From the NCBI GenBank assembly GCA_018716105.1, contig DVKH01000022.1, forward strand, positions 1 to 32,072: a stretch of DNA of 32,072 nt, read 5' to 3'. The DNA comes from Candidatus Fimivivens faecavium. GTDB taxonomy: Bacteria > Bacillota > Clostridia > Oscillospirales > Ruminococcaceae. The notes under the pieces were generated by a model. That model was not told the origin of the DNA. It saw only the letters and a program-made list of their open reading frames with translations, and did no database searches. The translations under genes were made by a program, and so were the position numbers. Below, in pieces: positions 23,926-31,155 of the stretch (position 1 is the first letter of the stretch; each line of letters starts with the position of its first letter).

Positions 23926-25074
23926 ATGAAACGAACGAAGAGACGCCTTTTGGCCGCGCTCTGCGCGGCGGCGATGCTCGCGAGCCTCGCGGCCTGCGGG
24001 ACCGGTTCCGAACCTTCTTCCAGCGCGGGTTCTTCCAGCGCGGGGGCTTCTGTGTCGGAGCCGTCGTCCCAGGCGGACGGCGCGGCGGCGGAAACCATCA
24101 CCCTGACCGACAACGCCGGACGGACGGTGGAGCTGCCCTATCCGGTTGAGACGGCGGCGGTCGCAAACCGCTACGGAAGCGAACTGATCCGCGCCTGCGG
24201 CGCGATTGACCGCGTGGTCGCGGTGGACCTCAACACGGCGCAGGACCGGGAGTACTGGGCGGCCTTCGACCCCGGGAATGTGATCGGCAAGGGCCAGCGC
24301 GAACTCGACTATGAGAAGATCGCCGAGCTTGCCCCGCAGGTTCTGATCCTGCCGGATAACGGCTCCTATGAGGAGGCGGAGGAAAAGCTCGCGCCGTTTG
24401 GCATCAAAGTCTTCGTGATCTCGGGCTATGCGACCGCCGACTTTAAAAATCAGACCGAAAACATCGGGAAGATGTTCGGCGTCGAAGAGCAGGCGAAGAA
24501 ATTCTACGACTATTTTAACGACAAGCTCACCTACATCTCAGAACAGCTTGAGGGTCAGCCGAAGCGCACCCTCTACCTCGAGACCACCACGCCTTACAAC
24601 ACCCCGCTCCGCGGCGATCCGTTCTTTGACATGATCGAGTTCTCCGGCGCGGAGAACATCTTCGGTTCCGACACGACGGCCGCCAACGGCAGCGAAATCG
24701 ACCCCGAAGAGGTTGTCGCCCGGAACCCCGACTGCATCATCAAGGTGATCACCCCGTCCCAGGCGCTTGCGGGGACCGGCCTATATGAGCCGCCGACCAG
24801 GGACGACTTTATCGCAGCCTACAATGAGCTAAAGGCCCGTCCCGGCTGGGAGGACACCAAGGCGTTCCAGAACAACGACGTGTTCTTCATGACCCAGTTT
24901 GGACACGGCGGCGCTTCGAAGCTCGTCGGGACGATGTACATCGCGAAGTGGCTCTATCCCGACCTTCTCCCCGACCTCGACCCGGACGAGGTGTTCCGCG
25001 CATGGATGGAGGATTTCCAGGGCTTCCGCAACATTGAAGGCCACTTCTATTGCGCAGAGGAGCTTTTGGGATGA
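23926..25074 (+). CDS. Cobalamin/siderophore-type ABC transporter substrate-binding lipoprotein
   Basis: The ATG at 23926 follows AAAGGAG. The 382-aa product has a lipoprotein signal peptide (MKRTKRRLLAALCAAAMLA, lipobox LAAC with Cys24), a Ser-rich linker (about 25-50), then a periplasmic-binding fold of the BtuF/FhuD type: TITLTDNAGRTVELPYPVE, RVVAVDLNTAQDREYW, YEKIAELAPQVLILPD and NPDCIIKV. It captures the ligand outside the cell and passes it to the permease. The B12 riboswitch upstream makes cobalamin the best substrate guess; BtuF and iron-siderophore binding proteins are hard to tell apart by sequence alone. It overlaps the permease start by four bases (ATGA). Confidence 0.92.
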   Translation: MKRTKRRLLAALCAAAMLASLAACGTGSEPSSSAGSSSAGASVSEPSSQADGAAAETITLTDNAGRTVELPYPVETAAVANRYGSELIRACGAIDRVVAVDLNTAQDREYWAAFDPGNVIGKGQRELDYEKIAELAPQVLILPDNGSYEEAEEKLAPFGIKVFVISGYATADFKNQTENIGKMFGVEEQAKKFYDYFNDKLTYISEQLEGQPKRTLYLETTTPYNTPLRGDPFFDMIEFSGAENIFGSDTTAANGSEIDPEEVVARNPDCIIKVITPSQALAGTGLYEPPTRDDFIAAYNELKARPGWEDTKAFQNNDVFFMTQFGHGGASKLVGTMYIAKWLYPDLLPDLDPDEVFRAWMEDFQGFRNIEGHFYCAEELLG

Positions 25075-26135
25075 TTCCCTCCCCTGCTCCGGACGGGCTG
25101 ATCGGTCAGTACAACCGCAACGCGAAGCGGACCATTCTGCTGATTGCCGTTTCCGCCGTGGGCGTTCTGATCGCGGGCCTTGTCTTTTCGGTGCTTGGAG
25201 CGACCGGCACGACGTTTGGCGATGTGCTCGCTTCAATCAGGAACTTTTTTTCCGGGGCGCCGCTTGACGCGAAGCAGAAGGTGATTTTGTACCTCCGCCT
25301 GCCGCGGATCGCGATGGCGGTCTTCGCGGGGGCCGGGCTCTCGGTGTCGGGCTGCGCGATGCAGGGCATCACCCACAACCCGCTGGTCAGCCCGTTTACC
25401 ATTGGGATCTCAAACGCCGCGGCGTTCGGCGCGTCGATGGCGATTGTGTTTGGCTTCGGCATCGCGGCGCGCTCGGAACTTGGGGTGGTGCTGACCGCGT
25501 TCCTGTTCGCGTTTCTCTGTGCGGCGGTGGTCTACGGCATATCGCTCCATGTGGGGATGAGCGCGGAGTCGATTGTCCTGACCGGGATCGCGGTCAACTA
25601 CTTCTTCAGCGCGGCGACCTCCACCATCGAGTATTTCGCAGATGAGCACCGGCTTGCCGCCGCGGTCGCGTGGGCGTTCGGCTCGTTCAACGGCGCCGAG
25701 TGGCGCGAGGTCGCGGTGGTGTCGGCGCTGGTGTCGGTGTGTTTCCTTGCGCTGTTGTTGACGGCGCCTTCGCTCAACGCCCTTTCGTGCGGAAACGATG
25801 AGGTCGCCCGCTCGATCGGGGTCAACCCCGCCCGGGTTCGGGTCATCGTCGGGGCCTGCTCAGTGCTTGCGGCCGCCGCCGTGATCAGCTTCACCGGCGT
25901 GATCGGCTTTGTCGGCCTCGCCGGGCCGCACATTGCGCGGATGCTGATCGGCGCGGACCACCGGTATCTCATCCCGTTTTCCGCGGTGACCGGCGCGGCG
26001 CTCACCCTCGCCGCCGATACCATTGGGCGGCTGATCCTCGCGCCGGTGCTGATTCCGGTCGGAATCGTCGTCTCGTTCCTCGGCGTTCCGATTTTCGTCA
26101 ACCTGGTCCTCGCAAAGCGAAAGGGGGCGTTTTGA
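25071..26135 (+). CDS. FecCD-family ABC transporter permease (BtuC type)
   Basis: The ATG at 25071 overlaps the preceding stop (ATGA) and has GAGGAG upstream. The 354-aa protein has about nine to ten membrane helices and FecCD motifs: LRLPRIAMAVFAGAGLSVSGCAMQGITHNPLVSP (about residues 75-108) and the late segment RVRVIVGACSVLAAAAVISFTGVIGFVGLAGPHIARML, followed by HRYLIPFSAVTGA and GIVVSFLGVPIFVNLV. It forms the homodimeric channel for cobalamin or a related chelate. Its stop and the ATPase start share one base (TGATG). Confidence 0.95.
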   Translation: MIPSPAPDGLIGQYNRNAKRTILLIAVSAVGVLIAGLVFSVLGATGTTFGDVLASIRNFFSGAPLDAKQKVILYLRLPRIAMAVFAGAGLSVSGCAMQGITHNPLVSPFTIGISNAAAFGASMAIVFGFGIAARSELGVVLTAFLFAFLCAAVVYGISLHVGMSAESIVLTGIAVNYFFSAATSTIEYFADEHRLAAAVAWAFGSFNGAEWREVAVVSALVSVCFLALLLTAPSLNALSCGNDEVARSIGVNPARVRVIVGACSVLAAAAVISFTGVIGFVGLAGPHIARMLIGADHRYLIPFSAVTGAALTLAADTIGRLILAPVLIPVGIVVSFLGVPIFVNLVLAKRKGAF

Positions 26136-26899
26136 TGGGGCTTTCGGTGGAGGGGTTCACCTTCTCCTATGGAAAGAAGACGGTTCTGCGGGAGGTGTCG
26201 TTTGAGGTCCCCTCCGGCTGCGTGCTCGGGCTGCTTGGCCCAAACGGCACCGGGAAGACGACGCTTCTCAAGGCGGTCGGCGCGCTCCACCGCCCCGAAT
26301 CGGGGCGCTGTCTCCTCGACGGGGAGGATCTGCTTTCGATGTCCACCGCGGCGCGGGCAAAGCGGGCCGCCTATGTTCCCCAGTCGACCCACGCGCCGTT
26401 CCCCGCCCGGGTGATCGATATCGTCATGCTCGGGAGGATGCCGTTTCTGCGCTACTCGCCCACGCGGCAGGACAAGGAAATTGCGGCGGGCGCGCTGTCC
26501 CGCCTCGGCCTCGATGTGCTCGCCTTCCGGGACGTCGGGGCCCTGAGCGGCGGGGAGAGGCAGCGGGTTCTGATCGCGCGGGCGCTCGCCCAGCAGCCGA
26601 AGCTTCTGCTGCTCGACGAGCCGACCAGCAGCCTAGACCTGAAAAACCAGCTCCAGACGATGGGGCTGGTGCGTGACCTCGCCAGGGAGGAAAAGCTGAC
26701 CGCGGTGATCTCGATCCACGACCTCAACCTCGCGGCGCTGTTCTGCGACCGGTTCCTGATGCTGAAAGAAGCGCAGGTTTTTGCGTTCGGCGGCGCAGAG
26801 GAGGTCCTGACAAGCGCGAACATCAAAAGCGTTTACGGCGTGGAAGCCGAGGTGCGTCAGTTCCGCGGGCGGATGCAGGTTTCGCTGACCGGCGCATAA
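26135..26899 (+). CDS. ABC transporter ATP-binding protein (BtuD/FecE type)
   Basis: The 254-aa ATPase starts at ATG 26135, overlapping the permease stop by one base. It has Walker A GPNGTGKTT (about residues 36-44; threonine where alanine or serine is usual), the Q-loop YVPQSTHAPF, the signature LSGGERQRVLIARAL, Walker B LLLLDEPTSSLD and the switch histidine in ISIHDLNLA. It powers the importer encoded by the two preceding genes. The whole three-gene unit is controlled by the cobalamin riboswitch at 23593. Confidence 0.95.
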   Translation: MGLSVEGFTFSYGKKTVLREVSFEVPSGCVLGLLGPNGTGKTTLLKAVGALHRPESGRCLLDGEDLLSMSTAARAKRAAYVPQSTHAPFPARVIDIVMLGRMPFLRYSPTRQDKEIAAGALSRLGLDVLAFRDVGALSGGERQRVLIARALAQQPKLLLLDEPTSSLDLKNQLQTMGLVRDLAREEKLTAVISIHDLNLAALFCDRFLMLKEAQVFAFGGAEEVLTSANIKSVYGVEAEVRQFRGRMQVSLTGA

Positions 26900-26985
26900 A
26901 GAGAGCGGAGGATACGCCGCCGCGGCGGAGAAGCTTCCCGGGGTTCGGGAGATTCCCGGCAGAACCGCGGCGGCGCACAGAGAGG

Positions 26986-27017
26986 GGCGGGCCTGGAAAA
27001 AGGCCCGCCACCTTTTT
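26986..27017 (+). terminator. Terminator after the cobalamin importer operon
   Basis: GGCGGGCCT (26986-26994) pairs with AGGCCCGCC (27001-27009); CTTTTT follows after two bases. Confidence 0.75.
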
Positions 27018-27535
27018 GGAGAGGGGCCCCGCTGCACGGGGGCTTAGAAAGGAAGCGAACCATCTTTGCACCTTTGTACACAACTGAAAGGCAAGGAGGC
27101 CGCAAGGGCCGCCTGCAGCGCAGAAGAGGCTGACGCCTTTGGGTCCCTGCATCAACTGGACGCGGGGCGAGGAGATCACATTCGAAAACGGGGAAGGTTC
27201 CGCGCTTCGGATCTGGCCGGTGGTTTCCGCGGACTCGGGCGCCGCTTGGCCAGCCAAAAGCGCGAAGTGCTCTTCTGAAAGCGCGGCCCGAGCCGCCTGC
27301 GGAATCAGCGACGGTGCCTTGGCCCAGGCCAGGTTGACGGACATTCTACAGACCGCGCGGCCGGGCTCTGCCAAAAGGAATTCGAGAAAATGATCGGGCT
27401 GCTTGCCGCGTTGATGTTTATGAGCGCGGCAGCTCCCTGCGCATAAGTGTCAGACCATTAACAAATTGGTAAATGAGATTGCATTTTAGTCTTATTTAAA
27501 GTAAACTAATAATAAATAAAAGGAGGTATACTGAC
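27018..27535. other. Gene-poor region with possible decayed coding remnants
   Basis: Open frames exist on both strands but none combines a binding site, a plausible protein and consistent codon use. A minimal frame at 27390-27446 (AAGGA upstream) encodes an 18-residue hydrophobic peptide (MIGLLAALMFMSAAAPCA) that resembles a stranded signal peptide. A TTGCAT-17-TAAACT promoter (27479-27507) serves the next gene. The rest I cannot assign. Confidence 0.35.
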
Positions 27536-27859
27536 ATGCAGGAATACTTGGAGTTTTGGAAGCGCTATGTGGACTTCAACGGCCGCACGAATAGAAGGGG
27601 ATTCTGGATGTGGTTTCTCGTAAACCTGGTTGTTTCGTTTGTGATCGGCCTGGCAGCGGTTTTCTCCGGCCTGGAAATCCTTTCGAGCATCTATTCGCTC
27701 GCCATTTTCGTTCCGACCCTCGCCATCATCGTGCGCCGCCTGCGGGACGCGGGTAAAAACCCGGTTTGGGTGGTCGCTACGATTATCCCAATTGTCGGCC
27801 TGATTACGCTTTATTTCTGCTGCCTCAATACAGATTACAACAGCGCATATGTTAAGTAA
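27536..27859 (+). CDS. DUF805 domain membrane protein
   Basis: The ATG at 27536 follows AAAGGAGG (27521-27528), a strong binding site. The 107-aa protein has the DUF805 layout: an N-terminal WKRYVDFNGRTNRRGFWMW segment, then three to four membrane helices (WFLVNLVVSFVIGLAAVF; LAIFVPTLAIIVRRLRDAG, which has the family's RRLRDAGK; VVATIIPIVGLITLYFCC). DUF805 proteins are small inner-membrane proteins of unknown role. It has a promoter and a strong terminator of its own. A truncated regulator fragment begins right after the terminator. Confidence 0.92.
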   Translation: MQEYLEFWKRYVDFNGRTNRRGFWMWFLVNLVVSFVIGLAAVFSGLEILSSIYSLAIFVPTLAIIVRRLRDAGKNPVWVVATIIPIVGLITLYFCCLNTDYNSAYVK

Positions 27860-27870
27860 GACCGAAAGGA

Positions 27871-27900
27871 CAGCCCCGCGGTAAGGCGGGGCTGTTTTTT
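27871..27900 (+). terminator. Terminator of the DUF805 gene
   Basis: CAGCCCCGC (27871-27879) pairs with GCGGGGCTG (27886-27894), followed by six T residues. Confidence 0.9.
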
Positions 27901-27911
27901 ATTCGGGACGG

Positions 27912-28050
27912 GACGGGCCTGTTTTCCGGCGGGGACCTGGCGGAAGAGGATATGGACGAACTGATGCTGGCCATACAGAAGGCGTATGTGATTGCAAAAG
28001 AAAACAACCGCAAGTATGCGCCTGAGAAATATAAAAAGAAGGACGTTTAG
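27912..28050 (+). pseudogene. 3' remnant of the array XRE regulator
   Basis: This segment encodes the last 40-odd residues of the XRE protein at 29836-30249 (GLFSGGDLAEEDMDELMLAI and AKENNRKYAPEKYKKKD), nearly identical at the DNA level, ending with TAG at 28048-28050. The HTH region, promoter and start are missing: the sequence upstream is the DUF805 terminator. The match continues past the stop to about 28187. It marks a third core unit of the array, lost by deletion or by insertion of foreign DNA. Confidence 0.85.
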
Positions 28051-28187
28051 TGCGTTCGCCTGTATTGGCTCGTCTGGGGGAGGGTAAACGGCGATCCGGC
28101 CCAGAGCGTCCCGGTTCGCCGCAGTAAATTTGGGAACCGGAAAAGCCGAAAGGGCTGTTTTGTTTTTTTGTCCATTGTGTGTGACCT
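28051..28187 (+). repeat. Conserved downstream block of the array core (copy A)
   Basis: About 135 nt here match 30250-30389 with only a handful of differences. The block contains an inverted repeat (CGGCGA ... TCGCCG around 28090-28125) and a weak stem followed by a T-rich run (about 28142-28171). Such conservation outside a gene, next to unlike cargo genes, suggests either recombination homology or a functional RNA or terminator. Confidence 0.7.
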
Positions 28188-28250
28188 CTTTTCTTTCGAA
28201 GATGGATGTGATAAAATGAGCGTTCGCATGAGGAAGGAGAATTTAAGCAA

Positions 28251-28901
28251 ATGAAAAGAAAATTTTTAATACTATTATTGGCTGTATATCTGTGTCTTTC
28301 AGCCTGCTCTCTGCAAAGTACAAATGACGATAATGAAATAGCAGATAGTAAATCAAGTAGCCAGCCCACTGTCCAATCATCTCAAAGTCCAGAGATAAGT
28401 AATCCATATCTAGAAGAATCAGATAATGTTTCTTTAGATGAAACAGCAAGAGAATATATCGAATTTCTGGATTCTCTGCTATTATCTGAATGGGAGAGTC
28501 CTGGAGATATTTCTCCCATGAATTTTGTTATGTGGTATGGTTATCAAATACAAAATTTATCTATAATGGAAAATTATCGTATCGATGGACGAGACGGCCT
28601 TTTTTTCCCAGATGAAGAATTTGAAGCGGAGATAAAGAAATATTTTGACGTATCCATCGAATATCTTCGTTCTGATCCAAATGTTTATTTAAAAGACGAG
28701 CATTTTTATCGCATTCCAGCGGCATTAACTCCGTTAGCAGAAACATCTTATGATATAACTGATGTAAACTGTAACGGGTCTATCATTAAAATCGAGTTTT
28801 CATTCAATCTTGTAGAGAAAAAGTTAGCCAAAGAGATGATTTTGACTTTGGAAAAAGTAGATGGGGATATCCAATTCTTATCTTATAGTTCCAAATCTTA
28901 A
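28251..28901 (+). CDS. Array lipoprotein 1 (possible immunity/partner protein)
   Basis: The ATG at 28251 follows GGAAGGAG. The 216-aa product has a lipoprotein signal peptide (MKRKFLILLLAVYLCLSAC, Cys19 acylated). A Ser/Asn/Gln-rich linker (about 20-65) and an acidic outer domain follow (DETAREYIEFLDSLL; SPMNFVMWYGYQIQNLSI; FPDEEFEAEIKKYF). It shares spacing and a faint pattern with the lipoprotein at 30433 (NF, then an I/V-P segment, then an E-E-I helix), so the two look like strongly diverged paralogues. It is AT-rich, unlike the core genome. It is convergent with the M23 hydrolase and shares its terminator. A shield against that hydrolase is a reasonable guess, not shown. Confidence 0.75.
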   Translation: MKRKFLILLLAVYLCLSACSLQSTNDDNEIADSKSSSQPTVQSSQSPEISNPYLEESDNVSLDETAREYIEFLDSLLLSEWESPGDISPMNFVMWYGYQIQNLSIMENYRIDGRDGLFFPDEEFEAEIKKYFDVSIEYLRSDPNVYLKDEHFYRIPAALTPLAETSYDITDVNCNGSIIKIEFSFNLVEKKLAKEMILTLEKVDGDIQFLSYSSKS

Positions 28902-28906
28902 CGGAC

Positions 28907-28941
28907 AAAACAAGGGCGCTGAATGCGCCCTTGTTTTATAT
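28907..28941. terminator. Bidirectional terminator shared by lipoprotein 1 and the M23 hydrolase
   Basis: AAAACAAGGGCGC (28907-28919) pairs with GCGCCCTTGTTTT (28925-28937), giving T runs on both strands between the convergent genes. Confidence 0.9.
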
Positions 28942-28955
28942 GGAGATAAGACAGT

Positions 28956-29564
28956 TTAAAATTTGGGGATAGACTTATCTCCAGAATTGATGTAAACATC
29001 TCCGGCAGTTGTGTAAGTCTGATTATCAGGAGCAGTAGGCTTATAATGCAGATACTCCAATGCACTATAGCAGGTAGAATCATTGGCTCCTGCATTAGTG
29101 CCTTTGATAATGGTACCGCTTCCGCTAAAAGTAGGAGAATAGCAGGGATATGCCGTATCAGTATCGGCTTCGACATGCAAATGTGCGGCCCAATAATTTT
29201 GGCTCCCCATACCAGAACCGCCATACTGCCCGAGGACAGTGTCCTTGGTGATCTGGTTCGTGCCGGTGGGGATATTAGCATTGATCGAAGCAAGGTGGTA
29301 ATAACAGAAAATAACATCTTCATATTTTCCGGTTGTATGGTGATATGCACCAGGATACTTGATAACCACTACATTACCAGCAAGTTCGTCCCAGCCCTCA
29401 GCAATAAGTGTGCCAGTACCACTTGCATAGATTGTAATATTACCAGTAGTGGAAACCTGGTCAATACCATAATGGGTAAAGCCGTATTTTTCCCTATATG
29501 CTGTATTTTTATAAGATGCAGTCAGTTTGGTGTTATTAAGAGGAAGAATAAGTTTTTGTGCCAT
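28956..29564 (-). CDS. M23-family metallopeptidase (cell-wall hydrolase) without signal peptide
   Basis: This 202-aa protein starts at ATG 29562-29564 behind AAAAGGAG. It has the M23/LytM zinc site: His31 and Asp35 in THYGIDQV, His90 in CYYHLAS, and AAHLHVE with His128 and His130. This family cuts peptide cross-bridges or stems of peptidoglycan. No Sec signal or membrane segment is present; the protein begins MAQKLILPLNNTKL. It therefore needs lysis, a holin-like route or a specialised exporter to reach the wall. The C-terminal 60 residues (KPTAPDNQTYTTAGDVYINS) may bind the wall. Its promoter faces the XRE promoter with overlapping -35 boxes, implying shared control. AT-rich and probably acquired. 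Confidence 0.88.
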   Translation of the reverse strand: MAQKLILPLNNTKLTASYKNTAYREKYGFTHYGIDQVSTTGNITIYASGTGTLIAEGWDELAGNVVVIKYPGAYHHTTGKYEDVIFCYYHLASINANIPTGTNQITKDTVLGQYGGSGMGSQNYWAAHLHVEADTDTAYPCYSPTFSGSGTIIKGTNAGANDSTCYSALEYLHYKPTAPDNQTYTTAGDVYINSGDKSIPKF

Positions 29565-29761
29565 AATACAAAACTCCTTTTAATATTTAATTTTGTTTTG
29601 AAAGCTTATGGTTTTTTCTGCACTCCGCGGCGAGCTAACAAAGACCAGCTTGCTTTCCTCTGGGATCTTCCAGTTTCCAATTTCTTGGTCAGGATGTACA
29701 CATTGATTGACATTATGAGATACAAATGATAGAATATAGGAAATTGGCTTTCTCAATTACC
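29565..29761 (-). promoter_or_regulatory. Long 5' leader of the M23 hydrolase gene
   Basis: The predicted transcription start (near 29755) is about 190 nt upstream of the start codon. The segment next to the start (AAAGGAGTTTT and surrounding AT-rich bases) is conserved in the CHAP hydrolase gene; the middle of the leader is not. A regulatory role is possible. No gene is present. Confidence 0.4.
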
Positions 29762-29790
29762 ATTATAGGTCTTTTAATTTCACTTGTCAA
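29762..29790 (-). promoter_or_regulatory. Consensus promoter for the M23 hydrolase, overlapping the XRE promoter
   Basis: On the minus strand TTGACA (29785-29790), 17 bp, TATAAT (29762-29767). Its -35 box overlaps by five bases the plus-strand TTGTCA (29784-29789). RNA polymerase could occupy only one at a time. Confidence 0.85.
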
Positions 29791-29816
29791 TAGGATATGA
29801 GAAAATTATCTTCCTA
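29784..29816 (+). promoter_or_regulatory. XRE promoter with inverted repeat (candidate operator)
   Basis: TTGTCA (29784-29789), 17 bp, TATCTT (29807-29812). A dyad TAGGA (29791-29795) ... TCCTA (29812-29816) covers the spacer and -10 box, and is identical in the copy at 31829-31854. Further TAGGA/TCCTA half-sites occur upstream. This is the obvious place for XRE autoregulation. Confidence 0.65.
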
Positions 29817-29835
29817 AAATGAGGTGCTGTGTTTT

Positions 29836-30249
29836 ATGACATTTGGCGAGAAAGTAAAGAAGGCAAGAAAAGAGCTGGGGCTGACGCAGACCCAGCTTGG
29901 CGAAAAGATAGGCGTATCGCGGCGGACGATCACATCCTATGAGGCCGACGCCTTTCCCCCGCGGACAAGGGAGCTTTATTGCAAGCTGGCAAAAGCCCTG
30001 GATGTTAATGTAAACTACCTTCTGACGCAGGAGAATGAGTTTATTCTTGGCGCGGGGGAGCAATATGGATATCGCGGCAGGAAAGGCGCTCAGGCGTTGG
30101 CCGGCGAGCTGACCGGCCTGTTTTCCGGCGGGGACCTGGCGGAAGAGGATATGGACGAACTGATGCTGGCCATACAGAAGGCGTATGTGATTGCGAAAGA
30201 AAACAACCGCAAGTATGCGCCTGAGAAATATAAAAAGAAGGACGGCTAA
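29836..30249 (+). CDS. Array XRE-family regulator (complete copy)
   Basis: The ATG at 29836 follows GAGGTG; a GTG at 29824 overlaps that site. The 137-aa product has an HTH_3 domain (residues about 5-62): FGEKVKKARKELGLTQTQLG, with recognition region IGVSRRTITSYEADAFPPRT, then LAKALDVNVNYLLTQE. The C-terminal part (80-137) is helical and charged, ending EKYKKKDG. It is nearly identical to the partial copy at 31875 (two base changes in 198) and to the 3' remnant at 27912. Cargo genes between copies differ completely, so the regulator is the constant part of the array. It probably represses its own and the divergent hydrolase promoter. Confidence 0.92.
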   Translation: MTFGEKVKKARKELGLTQTQLGEKIGVSRRTITSYEADAFPPRTRELYCKLAKALDVNVNYLLTQENEFILGAGEQYGYRGRKGAQALAGELTGLFSGGDLAEEDMDELMLAIQKAYVIAKENNRKYAPEKYKKKDG

Positions 30250-30389
30250 TGCGTTCGCCTGTATTGGCTCGTCTGGGGGAGGGTAAACGGCGATCCGGCC
30301 CAGAGCGTCCCGGTTCGCCGCAGAAAATTTGGGAACTGGAAGAGCCCAAAGGGCTGTTTTGTTTTTTGTCCATTGTGTGTGACCTTTTT
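30250..30389 (+). repeat. Conserved downstream block of the array core (copy B), ending in a terminator-like stem
   Basis: Nearly identical to 28051-28187. It includes a CGGCGA/TCGCCG inverted repeat and a short AGCCC/GGGCT hairpin (30343-30355) followed by a T-rich run (30357-30367), the probable end of the XRE transcript. Similarity stops about 45 bp before the lipoprotein start. Confidence 0.75.
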
Positions 30390-30432
30390 CCTATTTGGAT
30401 TGATGTGTTACAATAAATTATGGGAGGATCTT

Positions 30433-31107
30433 ATGAAAACAAAATTCCTAATGATAGCGGTTATCTTAACATGCATAAGCTTTAGTGCCTGTTCAGGATC
30501 CGATACAAAGAACAGCAATTCAAGTGAAGCAAATATAATCGGAGCAGATTCGAATACGAATATTGCTTATCCGATGGATGAACAAAGTTTTACATCTTCA
30601 CAAAGGCATTGGGTCAATTTGGCAAAAGGCTTTTTTATAGTAGACTTGGAGATCTCTGAAGAAATTTCAGAAACTCAAAAAGCGAATTTTTTCCGGTATA
30701 TTATATCTACACCGATGTATGAAAACAAAATTAAAGAATGGAAAACAGAGGATAAATATGTCATTCCGCTGAAAGACATAGAAGAAATTATTTTTTCTCA
30801 TTTGAACACCCAAAATTTCGATCCGGATCAGGGCTTTTTAAATAAGGGCGTGTCCAGATATGATTCGAATCTTCAAGAGTACGATACAAGTATGATTGGT
30901 GGTTATGGCGGTGCTGCTGCACTGGGAGTCCTTGAATATTGTGAAGATGAAGATGAAAATACAATAAATATTGTTCTTGGATCATATGAAATGAATAGCT
31001 TTTTTAATGATCCACCAGTCTATATTTTGAATGGCACCTATGAAGTAACGTTTTTGATAACAGATAATAAACAGGATTTTAAAGTATTAAAAGCAAATAG
31101 CGATTAG
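30433..31107 (+). CDS. Array lipoprotein 2 (possible immunity/partner protein)
   Basis: The ATG at 30433 follows GGGAGG. The 224-aa product has a lipoprotein signal (MKTKFLMIAVILTCISFSAC, Cys20) and a Ser/Asn-rich linker. An outer domain follows, with KANFFRYIISTPMYENKIKE, YVIPLKDIEEIIFSHLNTQ, a Gly/Ala patch (IGGYGGAAALGVLEY) and a C-terminal beta pattern (NGTYEVTFLITDN). The arrangement parallels lipoprotein 1 but the sequences have diverged far. A TACAAT at about 30409-30414 may be its -10 box, with no clear -35, so it could need an activator. It is convergent with the CHAP hydrolase. Its immunity role is inferred from pairing only. Confidence 0.75.
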   Translation: MKTKFLMIAVILTCISFSACSGSDTKNSNSSEANIIGADSNTNIAYPMDEQSFTSSQRHWVNLAKGFFIVDLEISEEISETQKANFFRYIISTPMYENKIKEWKTEDKYVIPLKDIEEIIFSHLNTQNFDPDQGFLNKGVSRYDSNLQEYDTSMIGGYGGAAALGVLEYCEDEDENTINIVLGSYEMNSFFNDPPVYILNGTYEVTFLITDNKQDFKVLKANSD

Positions 31108-31109
31108 AG

Positions 31110-31142
31110 AAAACCGCCCTTGAAAATAAAGGGCGGTTTTCT
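31110..31142. terminator. Bidirectional terminator shared by lipoprotein 2 and the CHAP hydrolase
   Basis: AAAACCGCCCTT (31110-31121) pairs with AAGGGCGGTTTT (31129-31140). It occupies the same position as the terminator at 28907 but differs in sequence. Confidence 0.9.
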
Positions 31143-31155
31143 AAAACGCAAAGAC

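Noticed and set aside
27139-27393. 84-aa plus-strand and 183-aa minus-strand frames in the gap before DUF805
   Set aside because: No binding sites, no recognisable domains, low-complexity composition, and both overlap a terminator-containing intergenic region or each other.
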